Source: Acanthochlamys bracteata | Lineage: Eukaryota > Streptophyta > Magnoliopsida > Pandanales > Velloziaceae | Assembly (NCBI GenBank): GCA_019914995.1 | Contig: CM034134.1 | Coordinates: 3,428,145-3,492,144 of the forward strand | DNA: 64,000 nucleotides | Direction: 5' to 3' | Part shown: positions 46,201 to 58,159 of the stretch, one piece after another | Layout of the letters: each line of letters opens with the position of its first letter | Numbering within the stretch: position 1 is the stretch's first letter | Notes under the pieces: generated by a model | The model's input: the letters and a program-made list of their open reading frames with translations, nothing else | Databases searched by the model: none | What the model was told of the DNA's origin: nothing | Position numbers and translations under genes: made by a program

Positions 46201-46759
46201 GATCAGAGGACAGAGCAGAGTGCGAACAGTAATCCAGGGAGAGGGAAGACATCAAAGAAGAGGACTGCAAAGCATTGAAAATACAAGATTTGATTTTATT
46301 CCTGTCTCATGATTATTTCAATGAAGTTTACTGTTTGTATTATGAATATGAGTAGCTAAATATCTCGATCGAAATTTTAGATGAAACACTAATTTAAATG
46401 CTTGATCAATATTCAGTTGAAGTTTGAATTATTTGTTTAAATGTGTTTGCGAGGATCAATAGGAATATAATAAAAAATTTTAAGATTAATAACTATAATT
46501 AGTATTTTTTGGACCAAAGATAGTATTATTGCATGATTTTTAATTTCGTATTTTTTAATATATTTATTATTTAATTTTGAATTGGACCAAAAGTGAGAAT
46601 AAATTACAGATAGGTGATTCTAAACTGGAACAAAGTTGAGATCATAATTTCAAATTTGACTTAAGGACTATACCAAGGTATTAGATATGAAATCTTCACA
46701 ATACTTAATAATAAAATTCACACTTGTTTAAGGATTCAAGCAAATGACACTATTGGTGG
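43261..46759. other. AT-rich spacer without recognised genes
   Basis: At 43560-43960 a CT-rich leader-like stretch contains a diverged duplication of a GAGATTGATCT...TTGAATCTATGAA phrase and a possible splice donor (AAAAAG|GTATTG), but no coding frame follows. At 44900-45620 the DNA is extremely AT-rich, with repeated TATAATATTATAGTTGT-like phrases. The 89-codon minus-strand frame at 46270-46001 is low-complexity and unrecognised. Confidence 0.4.
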
Positions 46760-47110
46760 ATTGTAGAATTCCAGTTATCTTATAATTTCTGTTTTCTAAT
46801 AATATTACTGCTTGATTATTTATTTTTCATACATATTTGCAGTTTGATAAACAATCATCATTTTATTTACACATTTTGTAAGATTAGTTTGGGTTTGAGT
46901 TAGCTTCAGTCCCTTTGAATCGGAAATCTTACTAGTGTTAGGTTTAGTTTGTTTTACTTTCTTTAGTTTTAGCATTTACTTTTTTTAGATCGATCATTCA
47001 AATAATTCTAAAATTAGTTATTTTAGGTACTTAATAAGTTAATCAATCCTTTTAAGAACGATACTTTTCTCATCATTATATTACTTATGCGACTGTGCGC
47101 TTAATAACTT
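46760..47110 (+). repeat. Athila-type LTR fragment, plus orientation
   Basis: GTTAGGTTTAGTTTGTTTTACTTTC, GATCGATCATTCAAATAATT and AACGATACTTTTCTCATCATT match the reverse complement of 25260-25420 in the solo LTR. Only the LTR end portion is seen, diverged, with no primer-binding site behind it. Confidence 0.6.
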
Positions 47111-47339
47111 GCCTCAATTTCACCTCGTTTCATTCACAATTAAAATTAATCGTAAATAATGATTGGAGATTTTTTTCCTCATCTTTTGTTTGAGCGGTTT
47201 CAAACTCGCCCATCAAAATTTGAGACTAATTCGCTGCACCCTTTCGACTCCTTTATAAATGGTAGTAAAAAATTCTCATGCTTTCATGCATGTGTTGCTT
47301 TCGTAACTCTTTCGAAGGTAGACTAGTCCAACTCTTGAT

Positions 47340-48369
47340 AGAGTAGAAAATGAGGCTTACTGTACTTTCTTCTTTGCTTTCTTAGAACCTTCTTCTCTTC
47401 ATTTGTGTAGGCGTCTTCCTCATATCAGTCCATATGTGTTTCAAAATTGGCAAGGGCTGCAGGAATCCAGCCGGTCTAAGACATTCAACATGTGCCCGAG
47501 CACAAATAGAGCAAGTAGCGATATACCTTCGTAAAATCTTTAGCCATGCCTGGCTATGAGAATTGTTGCACAAGACTTATACATGCTCGGCCATGTCCTC
47601 CACCTGGCGAATAGTGTGACTCGTATAGTAATTGTGTAGGCAAGGAGGTGTCCTCAGGCACACGAATTCGATTGCTGTAGAGAAGAAATCCGTTGGACAG
47701 TCTCCATTGAGGGTGCTCTCCCTTTACTGCCTCATGAATTATTTCTATCAAGGAAGGATCTCTCTGCTGCTGGGCTGCGCGTCGATCATTCCAGAAAGAA
47801 ACATATATAGTAGTGAATGCTGCCAATTGGGCATTCAGTTTTCAAGAGAGTGCATCTGCCACCACAATTTGTGTCCTAGCTCGGTAACGATTTAGTAGTC
47901 AAAGCTTAACAGCTTTATAAGCCATTTGTGTTATTAGTTTGTTGACAAACGTTGCTCCAATAGGTACTTCAAGCTAAAGTGATCGGTCTTGATGGTGGAC
48001 TGCTACCCAAAAAAGTATGGTCTCCATTTTTGGACTGGTAAAACTAATTCCATCAATTTCTTCTCGTAGGTGGATTTGGCTAAGGCAGTGAGGGACAAGG
48101 CCTTACTGAAGAACACCACTAGTTTGCCGTGCTTTGTCAATACATCCTAATTCCTCTATTGGATGCGTCGGTTTAAACTATAAATGGTGCTTGAAAATCA
48201 GGAGACGCTAATACCCGTGTAGTAGTCATGACTCTTTTTAGGTTTTGGAAAGACTTATCAGCCTCTTCTGTCAGTGAAAGGCTTCCTTCTTTAAGAGTGC
48301 TGTCAAAGGGGCAGCAAGAGAGCCATAGTCTTTAACAAACATTCTGTAGTAACCTCCTATGCTAGAGGC
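47340..48369 (-). pseudogene. Chromovirus-type gypsy RNase H and integrase fragment
   Basis: The minus strand starts at about 48363 with GGYYRMFVKDYGSLAAPLTALLK (end of reverse transcriptase) and passes RVLASPDFQAPFIV and TDAS (RNase H, near 48170). Zinc-finger integrase follows: LLYESHYSPGGGHG and CSICARAHVE (47826-47480), with the HH and CC parts in neighbouring frames, then PAGFLQPLPI. The integrase core is missing. It is cut at 48369 by copia A4 exactly where the fragment at 32871 stops in the family alignment, so the two are complementary pieces of the same kind of element. Confidence 0.82.
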
Positions 48370-48930
48370 AGAAATATATGACCCAGTCAGAAAGCTTTGC
48401 CGTGAAGGGTAGGAAGAATCTGATTTGTCGGTTGGTCAAATCTCTTTATGGGCTTAAACAAGTACTACGGTATTGGTATAAAAAATTTAATTTTTGTATC
48501 GGGAGCCATATATATAGCAAGCTTGTCTCAGACTCTTGTGTGTATATCAAGAGATTTGAGGGAGATGAGTTTATCATCTTGCTGCTGTATGTGGATGATA
48601 TGCTTGTGGCAGGTCCAAGTATGAGTCGCATCCAACAATTGAAGGCTCAAATGGCTAGTGAATTCGATACCAAAAGTTTGGGGCTGAAAAATAGAATTCT
48701 ACAGATGCAGATATGGAAAGATAGAAGCAACAGAGAGATTCGACTGTCTCAAGTTAGTTATATGAGAAAAGTGTTAGAACGGTTCAAATGTATGGTGGTA
48801 AGCCAATATCTACCCCACTCTAGTAGTCTCAAACTATCTTGTTTGTTATCTCCTGGCCAGAAGTAAGAGAGAATAGGAATATCTCGGGTACCATATGTAT
48901 CAATAATAAGAAGCCTAATGTATGCCATAA
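48370..48930 (+). pseudogene. Tork/Tnt1-like copia reverse transcriptase fragment, A4
   Basis: A 162-codon open stretch reads SESFAVKGRKNLICRLVKSLYGLKQ, VYIKRFEGDEFIILLLYVDDMLVAGPSM and EIRLSQVSYMRKVLERF, close to A1 and A3. It has no LTR, primer-binding site or polypurine tract on either side, so it is a fragment inserted or left by recombination, joined to chromovirus DNA at 48369. It keeps a complete YVDDML box near 48585. Confidence 0.9.
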
Positions 48931-51480
48931 TGTACTAGTTACTTCCCTTAGTTTCTTTATCTCCTCATCCACACATTATTCACACAAATAATACAACTTA
49001 GCTTATATGTACAAGAAATCAGTATTGTAACATAGTAAAAACATACTAAAAATACATATAATTGTATTATTATCACATTTTATCTCTGCCCTGGTCATAT
49101 AATTTTTATATATTCACAAAATAATTTCAAAGATTGTAATGAATGATACCAAACCTAGAAAGTCGTCAAAATATAAAGTCAACAGCATTTTTACTTTAAA
49201 AAGAACAAGGTATTCGAGCGTTGGCCCAATTTTTCAACTCTTTTATTTTTTATGAATTGTACTTTCTTTACCCTTGCACTTTATTAGGTATACTCGAAAT
49301 TCTTTCTTTTTTTACAGATTTTTTTTTATTTGCTCTTTCTTTACCCTTGCATTTTCTAACGACTTTTTAATAGCTATGTATTTCAACTATTCCTAATAAA
49401 TGAAAACAAAACAACACAACACAAAGAAAATGCTAAAATCAACTCTAACTCTCGCCCTGCATGGTGATAGGTATCATCACTTACTACGAATTATAAAATA
49501 AAAATTCTTTATAAAGTGTATTCATTTGCATTGTCTAGAAAGGCAAAAGAATTTTATCAATCAATTATACACAGCACAACTCAAAAGAAGAAGGTAAATT
49601 TTAACTAACAAGAACATTAGACAAACAAACTTAATACTGATTCTAGTCTCAAAAGCTATGGTAGAGAAAGAGTTTAAATTCATCATTGAAAAATGGAAGA
49701 AGAGCTAGCATTTGAAATATTTTATCATTGCACAAGTTTAGGTTTTCTATCTCCCCCCAAAGCTTAAATCTAAGATTGTCCTCAATGTTCAAAGAATAAA
49801 ATAACCAAACAAAGTAAAAATAAACGAATGTAAAACTTGGTTGTAAGAACTCCCCTGATTGTTTTGCACGACTTGTATCTTTTTACAATTACTCCTCTCT
49901 ATAAACCTTGAGTTGAATCAACTAAAAAGGAATTGCAAGATGTGTTCCATGTTGGAAGAAATTCATAAAGCTTAAACATCTCATAATACTTAGCTGTCTA
50001 ACGCTTGCATACAACATTAGTGGCCAATTCAATGTATAATTATAGAATATAATCACATAATTCTTCCTATCAGTTTGCAAGTAACATCACAATCATGACT
50101 TTGTTTACATGTAAGAATTTTTCAAGACATTATAATTCACTGACTGAAAACTAGTGCATGTAACATGTCAACATGTGTCTGCAACCAATACAATTCATAT
50201 TATATAGGATGCACTTATCTCAACAATCTCTTCAACTAGTCAATATCCAATTTAGCAAAAAGGAGCATTCCAGTGACTAGGGCTTTGCAAAATAAATATT
50301 AAGCATGTGCATTTTGGAGCTAATCCTCGAATAGATATTGCATTTATTACAACTATCTCAACATTAGTACCACTACCACCTAGTACTAGCCTCCAATGCT
50401 TAACAAAATTAACGTCACTTATTTCAATCACCCAAAATGATTAACTTAAGCAACAACCTTTTGATATAAATGTTTACAGTAGCCTCAAGACCCAATACTT
50501 GAACTCAACTCTTGCAGGTGCGATCAGTCATTCAAGCAGGCCTCCTTGAAGCCACAACAATGGTGTGCTTACAGCAAAGATTTGTCAATTGCACACCAAC
50601 TCATACTTCAGACTTCTACCGCAAGAAAAGCATTCACCCTTTCCAAAAGCTTACAAGTTACTGGGAACATAAATTTAGCTCTTACCTTAGTAAAAGATTT
50701 ACCTGCTGCCTAGATGTTTGCTCTTGAAGAGAATCTGCAGCTCCAGTCACCACCCATGCAGCTACAATATAGCTCTTTCTTGCTGTCCAGCAACCTGTTT
50801 GCCCTCATTGCACTATGGAATTTTTTTAATTTTTTCCTTGGGGTCAACATACTTTAGCCCTCAGTTACTGTAACATACACAATAACTTTCCAATTTGCAT
50901 GTTCAATTGACTTCAACAAATTACCAACAATTACTATTCATAAACCAATCCAGAAGACTCTTTTCGAAGCATTGTCTGTTAAATCACAACAAGCAAAGCT
51001 ATTCTCCTTCAATGTAATATGAAAAGTATGCATTTCTGCATACTATAACCATAAGAATCATTGCCTTCAGTGATTAGTTTCCCTCAGCAACATCAAATGA
51101 TCTTTCCACAGTCAGTATAAAAATCTCATTGCAGAACAATAAAATCAATATATCTGGGCATTACAAGTTGATACCCAAAGTATTGTTCCTCATTCATAGG
51201 TACGCACAGGTCATCATGAAAAGGATATTGACTTACCTGCATAGAAGACCAACATGAAACAAACCTGAGGATGTTTTCTGCAATCAACAAGAACCTTTAC
51301 TCCATGTGTTGTGTATAATTGACGCCGTGGTAGAATGCTTGAACAATCCTTAATTCCAGTAGCCATCATCTATAAGAATTATTTCCCTCTAAACACCTCC
51401 TCTTTGAATGCACGTCCTAAAAAAAAAAAAAAAACAAGCTCAAACGAAACTAAAAAGGAAAGGCTTGGTTGCCTCCCGAG
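48931..51480 (-). other. 3' untranslated region and probable 3' LTR remains of Athila G1
   Basis: On the minus strand TTTAAGCTTTGGGGGGAG (49767-49750) is the polypurine tract seen in Athila-type elements, preceded by GAGGACAATCTTAG. Below it (48931-49750) a 3' LTR is expected, but I cannot match it to the LTR at 54960. The stretch between 49790 and 51480 holds no gene. A 15-base adenine run lies at about 51420-51434. GGTTGCCTCCCGAGGAGCGCT (51467-51487) is the conserved phrase at the end of Athila pol. Confidence 0.5.
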
Positions 51481-52545
51481 GAGCGCTATGTTATACGTCT
51501 TCAGCCAGACGGAAGTATATATTCTAGAGCTCAATGGGATCTAACAACTAAAAAGTTGCTTTGTCATTTATATAGAAAGTAGTTTCTAGATATGGTTTTG
51601 CACGATGCCCATTAAGTTTGAATTGCACTCGAGATTGTAAATTCTAATTTCTACAGCTCCATGAGGTTCATACCATCTAATTAAAGCTTTGCTGGAAAAA
51701 GCTTCAATATTGACTTATATAACAAGACCTTTTGCCCACGTTCAAAAAATTTTCTTAATAATGCCCTATCATGCAATGATCTGGTTCTATCCTTATAAAT
51801 CTGAGAATTCTCATATGCCTCATTTCTAATTTCTTCTAACTCACTCAATTGTAATTTTATAACTTTTTTAGCTTCTTGAATATCAAAGTTGAGTTTGTTA
51901 ATGGCCCAATAAACTCAACAGAGAAGTGACAAGCTTTTGCATATACCAAACAATAAGGAGACATTCCTATAAGAGTTCTGTAAGCTGTTCTCTAAGGCCA
52001 CAAAGCATCATTTAGTTTCAAAGCCCAATCTTTCTTATTTGATTGTATAGTCTTTTCTAATATATGCTTAATCTCCCTATTTGACACTTCTACTTGACCA
52101 CTACTTTGAGGGTGATAAGGCGTACCACTTTATGAGTTATACTATTTTCTTCATCAAAGAGTCAAATGGCTTATTACAAAAATGAGATCCCCCCCATCAC
52201 TAATTATAACTCTAGGTTTATCAAAACGTGAAAATACAAAAATCTTTCAAAATTTTCCGCACCACCTTGTGGTCATTAGATCTAGAAGTTGTAGCTTTAA
52301 CCCATTTTGAAACATAGTCAACTGCAACTAAGATATAGAGATAGCAAAAAGAAATAGAAAAAGGTCTCATGAAATCTATACCCCAAACATCAAACAATTC
52401 AATCACTAAAATATTAGTAAGAGGCATTTGATTCCTAAAAGAAATATTTCTAATTCTTTGGTACCTATCACAAGAAGAAACCATGTCTAATACTTTTCCT
52501 GCAGAAGCAGATAAAGAATCACACATATCATAAATTTAAGTTGAT
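51481..52545 (-). pseudogene. Integrase of Athila-type element G1
   Basis: The minus strand reads CDRYQRIRNIS (the CC half of the zinc finger, 52475), [14 protein letters not shown] with the first catalytic Asp (52407), YILVAVDYVSKWVKA, and near 52195 VIISD with the second Asp, followed by a G7 run that shifts the frame. The C-terminal part runs to about 51500 (LNFDIQEAKK, LQLSELEEIRNEAYEN). Stops and shifts occur throughout. Confidence 0.85.
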
Positions 52546-52610
52546 GCACTATTAAGTTCTGAGTAAGGATTGACTTGAGCATGAATTTCTCCTACGTTAG
52601 TAGAGTTTTC

Positions 52611-53048
52611 TTAAAGAAAGATATTTGTTTTCAATTGATCAACAACATCAATACTAAAACAATCACCTAAATCCTCAGGAAACTCCATTGAATTAAAGAC
52701 CTTAAACTCAACAGTTTTTTCTTGAACATTATTAGTGAGTGTCCCTTCTTTCACATTTATCTTAGTGCCAGTAGTAGCCATGAAAGGTCGACTTAAAATG
52801 ATAGGTAATTCTTTTCCAGATCGTGGTGCATCCTCCATATCAAAAATAACAAAATCAGCGGGTAAGATGAATTCATCAACTTTCACTAATTCATCCACAA
52901 GATTGCCACTAAGAACCTCCACTAAATGATCAATAAGTTGCAAAGACATGAAAGTTTGAGAGAGTTTACCCAATCTCAGCTTAGTATAAACCGAATAAGG
53001 CATGAGATTTATGCTTGCTCCCAAATCCAATAATGCCTTCTCATTCAC
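52611..53048 (-). pseudogene. Protease region of Athila-type element G1
   Basis: It is an open 145-codon stretch with ALLDLGASINLMPYSVY, the Athila form of the aspartic protease active site (DLG instead of DTG/DSG), then IILSRPFMATT where the family has LGRPF. About 60 bp downstream the integrase begins, so the whole reverse transcriptase and RNase H are deleted between 52611 and 52545. Confidence 0.88.
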
Positions 53049-53099
53049 ACTTCTTATGCAGCAGGGAACAGTGAAACTCTCTAGATCTTTAAGTTTTGG

Positions 53100-54840
53100 T
53101 GTTAGTTTTCTTTGAAGTACTGCACTTACCCTTCAAAAGGCTCATACTCTTTAAATCTCCTCTGGTTAGTGCATAAGTCTTTAAAGAATTTAGCATATGG
53201 TGGAATTTGCTTAATTGCATCTAACATAGGGAATTGATTTCCACCTTTTTAAACATCTCCATAAAATCCATAAGTTGATCCTCTGTCTTGGAAGACATGA
53301 GGCCCAAAGGAAAAGGAGTTTTGGGCACATAAGATGTAGGTTCAGTGTATGTAAAATCAGAGGTGGATGATTATGTCAATGGACCCTTTGAGATTTTTCT
53401 TTGAAGTTTTGCTATCTATATCTCTCACCTCATTGTCAACCCATTTGCCATTTCTAAGTGCCATGATAGCTTGGGCACCTTCATAATTTCTAGGATTAAG
53501 ATCGAGTTGACTAGGAAACTTTTCTCTCTTACGTTCACTGACATGAGATGCAATCTGTCCAACTTGTGTCTCAAGCTTTGAGATAGCTTGTTAGCTCACG
53601 TGCTGGAAGGTTTCAAGTTCAAAGAGGGATTGTTTTGTGGAGTTTTGAAATTCAAGTTTAATTTTGCATCAAGAACTTCATAAGTTGTTACAATTCATCG
53701 ATTGGTTTCCTTATAGGCTCAGCTTGAATAGGTGCTTGTGCTTGCCAAGGTTTAAAACTTGAGTTTAGTGAATTCATATTGTTATACCACGAAAAGTTAG
53801 AATAATGTCTCCAACCAAAATTATAAGTATTAGAAAAAGGATCATTTCTAAATTTTTGATAACTGCTAATTTGATTGGCTTGTTCTTAAACGCTTTCTTA
53901 ATATGAGCCGTTCAAAAGATAATTACGAGTCATATGATCAATGTTAGCACATATTCACGACTCTCTCCTCTAGAACCTTTGGACATGAGATTGACTATCA
54001 TGTCAAACTTCTTTTCTAAAGTTTCAACACTAATGGAGGAACCTATCTCATACACCTCTTTCTTTCCTACTCCACGATCTCTTGTATAATCCCACTGTTG
54101 AGAATTAACACTAAGTCGCTCAAACAACTCAAATGCTTCGTTCTCATTCGTGTCCCTCAGAGCACCACCAAAAACGTCTATAATTTGCATGCTCTAATGC
54201 AAGACACCTTCATAAAAATGCTCTATAATTCTCCACTTCTCAAAACCATGGTTAGAGAATTTCTGTAACAGATCTTTATAACAATCCCATGCCTCAAAGA
54301 ATAACTCATGACCTCTCTATTGGAAATTCTTAATTCAATAGATGTAGCGAAGCCCTACATAAGGCTTGGGTTTTCTGGGCAAGAAAGAACTTATGTAGGA
54401 ATTTTTGCTACAACTGATCCCAAGTATTAATAGATTGTGCCTCAAGAGTATCGAACCACACCTTCGCTTTCTCCTTTAATGAAAAAGGAAATAGACGAAG
54501 TCGGATTCCTTCATCTCAGACTCCATTAATTTTCAAAGTTGTATAGATTTTATAAAAATTCTTAACATGAAGATAAGGATCCTCATTTGCTTGCCCATAA
54601 AAAGAAGGGAAGAGTTGAATCATGCAGGGTTTGATTTCAAAATGTTAAGCAGTTATGTCAGACAATACAATGCACGAAGATCTGGCATTAGTTTGGAGAA
54701 GGGAATAGGATCTTCAGGGTCTAAGAGGTTGATCAATTTCTTAGTTTTGGTTCATGATGTTCAGCTTATCTCTATGCTCATGCCTAATTCTCCTAACAGT
54801 TCTCTCAAGTTTGGGATCAAATTCCAGAGATGATTGATCT
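53100..54840 (-). pseudogene. gag of Athila-type element G1
   Basis: From about 54840 the minus strand reads (S)LEFDPKLERTVRRIRHEH, the Athila gag start, then after frame changes RLFPFSLKEKAKVWFDTLEAQSI (near 54500) of the retrotransposon gag domain, WRIIEHFYEGV, and the 86-codon stretch 54190-53930 (ALRDTNENEAFELFERLSVNSQQWDY). The region down to 53100 is a Lys/Pro-rich linker before protease. A number of stops and shifts are present. Confidence 0.82.
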
Positions 54841-54959
54841 CGAGAGCAGATTACCATGCACTAATGCAAAACCTAAAAGTGAAATTCAAATGCTAAAATG
54901 CTCTAAATGCAAAACAAAAACAAAACAAGTGCAAATCTCAAAGCAAACCTAAATGATCT

Positions 54960-56061
54960 AAGCTATACCAAAAATACTTTCATGCATTAACTCACTATAT
55001 CTCTATGTGAATTAACATACAACAAAGCTCATTAAGTTTTATGGCATCCTAGATTAACTGCATTAACCATAAGAGTGCATCTCTATCTTTCACGCAATTC
55101 ATCGCAGTCATCATAAAGACTAATTCATACATCACATCTCTATCTCAATACGAATCTCAAATCGATTGAATATTGGCTAGATACTCAAAAGCATTAAGCA
55201 CGGTAATGAATAATACTCAAAATAAGCAATTATAAAACTTCGAATATCATAAAGTTAAGAATTAAATAATCATAGTTAGGCTACATATAGCCCCAGCAAG
55301 GAATTCAGTTCATAGTTTTCAAATCTAACAAAACAAAGAGAAACTTGAGACATAGAAGAAAAGAACACTGAACAAAGAGTGGTGCCGAGCGAACTGCAGT
55401 CTCTTTTCTTTGCTCCGTGCTTCCGTCTGTCTTTCTCCCTGGTTCAGCTGCAAGAACCCCAGAAAATAAACCCTAGATGAGCCCCTCTTTGCTCTCACCT
55501 GTTGCCCCCCTTGGAAATCTGAAAATTGGGTATTTAAAAGCATAGGGTTTTTCTTTCCATAATTAGATTGGTACACTAAAAACTAATCCGAACTCTCTGT
55601 CTACCCGTTTGTCTGCACTGTTTTGGGAGTATTTGGCCTCCGAAAAATAAATTAAAATATTTAAAATTAAGATCAATTTCTTATGTTTCCAACCGTATAT
55701 CACACATATCATTTCAAGATCGGGAAGGCCGTCAAGTGCACTCGTTTCAGAAATTGCGCACATAATTCAGGTCTGCATTGTATCTCAAGTTCTTCTATGA
55801 ATATATATCAAATGGTTGCCCAGAAAATTCTGAAATAATTCATGGGACAACTTGAATGTTTTGGCTTTGAGACCTAGTTGGCCATTCACAAAATCTCCAC
55901 ATAAAAGTCAAATTTTTAAAAAAATCTCTCAGACTGCATGGAATTGCTGAAAATTAAGAAAAACTAAGAATTAAGGTTCTTTTTAATTACTTTTCTTATA
56001 TAAAAAGTAAGCATATATGATGCAAGAGCGCATAATATTATGTACATATTTGAGCACATCA
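54960..56061 (-). repeat. Athila-type LTR between G2 and G1, truncated
   Basis: It matches 25546-26632 of the solo LTR almost throughout (CTCACTATATCTCTATGTGAATTAAC, TCTTTGCTCCGTGCTTCCGTC). Its G2-side border TGATGTGCTC follows a polypurine tract. At the other side about 315 bp of LTR end, plus any primer-binding site, are missing, and G1 gag starts within 120 bp. It is thus the 3' LTR of G2 and stands where G1 would need its 5' LTR. Confidence 0.85.
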
Positions 56062-57129
56062 AATACCCCCACACTTCGATTTTGCTCGCCCTTGAGCAAC
56101 AACAAAAAAATATTAATGTTCATGTAGCTTGGTTGGATTTCATAACACCATTATCTTCAGATCTATCATTGAATGCATAACTCATGAAAATTTTCTAAAA
56201 CACAACCACTTATGTTCTCTCAATCATACATGCACTTGTTCAAATGAAAGCAAATAATTGAAGGCAAGAAAGCTAAAGTCATGAATATAAGTGCTTAGAT
56301 GGTAAATAAGTTCAAATGCTTATTTTGATCTCTTCGACTCTTGTAATCTTAGTATCGAAATTTAAATAGAGTCAGTCAAACTAACTAGTATTTGAATTCC
56401 CCTTTCATGTCCAAGACTTAGTCAGGTATATCATTATTATTATTACTTATTTATTTATTTATATTTTGTTTACTCACAGTCAATAGCTTTCACACTATCA
56501 CGAAGATAGCTCTCTTCCTTGGTAGATTATCTCCTATATATTTGTGTAGGTAGCTCTTTTCGACTGGACAAGCCTGACTAGTGCAATGTCTTTTATGGAG
56601 ACAATAATTAGGAATAGAATTCTAGTATATAGTCAATGCTCAATGTAAGTTCTTAGTCGAACATTACGTTAACTTCGGATCTCAAAATGGCAACAAAAGC
56701 AAACAAATTCTCTAAATCAATTCTCTAAGCCACTCACGATCTCAAGTTTAAGCTAACAAATACCACATTCATGATAGTTAACATAAGAATTAATTTCAAC
56801 AGCTATGCGTTTAGTCCATCTACAAGAATTAAGACTCAAGATAGAAAATTTTCATAATAAGTGGTGTACTCCAACCAACCAAGCAACAACAATATACTCA
56901 TTACAAACATTTCTCTACCCCCACAGTTGGAACTAACATTGTACTCAATGTGTATATAAGCAAAGAGGAGAATTAGAAAGCGTCCCTGATTTTTGTGCTT
57001 GTTCACTCAATATTCCTTATGCTTATGTCCACTTGTCATGTTTCTTCCTGTCATATGAAATTTATTAGAATTAAATACAAATAAAAATAGAAAACTAGCT
57101 AAAAATTCAAAATAAATGAAAAATTAAAT
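56062..57129 (-). other. 3' untranslated region and polypurine tract of Athila G2
   Basis: Minus strand ATCGAAGTGTGGGGGTATT (56080-56062) is the polypurine tract before the LTR. A TTA/TTTA microsatellite lies at about 56426-56465. No open frame of note is present. Confidence 0.65.
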
Positions 57130-58140
57130 GATGAAAAACTTCGGTTGTGTCCTAAGAAGCACTTTATTTATAGTCTATAACATGACTTCTTTCTCTCTAT
57201 GCCGGTTCAAGGAGGATGGCAGTCTTATTTTTGTCAAAACTGGCAAAATATGGTTTCAATCGTTGCACATTAACTTTGAATGTACCTTTCTTCTCATCAG
57301 TAACTTCGACTGCTCCATAAGGGAAAACTCTTACCACAGTGGATGGACCCGACCATCTTGATTTAAACTTTCCAGGGAATAGACATAACCGTGAGTTGTA
57401 TAGTAGAACTTGCTGTCTAGAGTTGAACTCCTTCCTTAATATGTTCTTTTCGTGCCAGGCCTTAGTTTTTCCTTGTAAATTCTATTTTTCATAAGCGTCA
57501 TGTCGAAATTCGTCCATTTCATTTAGCTGCAACAATCTTTTCTCTCCTGCTTCTTGCATGTCAAAATTCAACTTCTTAACTGCCCAATATGCTCGATGCT
57601 CTAGCTCCACAGGTAGATGGCAAGCTTTCCCAAACACTATGGGATACGGAGACATTCTAATTAGAGTTTTGAATGCTATGAGGTAAGCCCATAATGCATC
57701 ATCTAATTTTTTGACCAATCTTTCCTTCAAGTATGCGCTTCAATTCTCGGTTTGAAACTTCAACTTGACCGCTAGTTTGAGGATGATAGGCAGTGGCTAC
57801 TCGATATGTGACGCCATATTTCCTTAGTAAAGATTCAAATTGACGATTAGAAAAGTGTGTACCTTGATGACTAATAATTGCTCTTGGAGTGCCATACCGA
57901 GAAAAAATATATTTTTGAAGAAAGTTCACCACAGCCTTACTGTCATTTGTAGGTAATGCCACAGCCTCCACCCACTTGGAGAAATAGCCAACAACGACTA
58001 AGATGTATTTATTCAAAAATGAAGAAGGAAATGGTCCCATGAAGTCTATTCCCCATACATCAAACAATTCAACTTCCAAGAATATTATTCAGTGGCTTCT
58101 CATTCTTTCTTGAGATATTTTCCGTTCTTTGGCACTGATG
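57130..58140 (-). pseudogene. Integrase of Athila-type element G2
   Basis: A 126-codon open stretch (58079-57699) gives [18 protein letters not shown] (first catalytic Asp), [12 protein letters not shown] where the second catalytic Asp of ISDQG is His, and [13 protein letters not shown] with the catalytic Glu. It overlaps 57730-57482 in the next frame ([21 protein letters not shown]...FDMQEAGEKRLLQL), the integrase C-terminal part. A further piece to about 57190 carries the end of pol. The Asp to His change needs a single base and would abolish integration. Confidence 0.88.
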
Positions 58141-58159
58141 ACAAGTAGCTACAAATTTA

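Noticed and set aside
45997..46270. 89-codon minus-strand open frame
   Set aside because: Low-complexity Ser/Leu/Pro composition next to an LTR fragment; no domain.
51335..51544. 69-codon plus-strand open frame through the adenine run
   Set aside because: A poly-A run translated as poly-Lys, antisense to the end of Athila pol.
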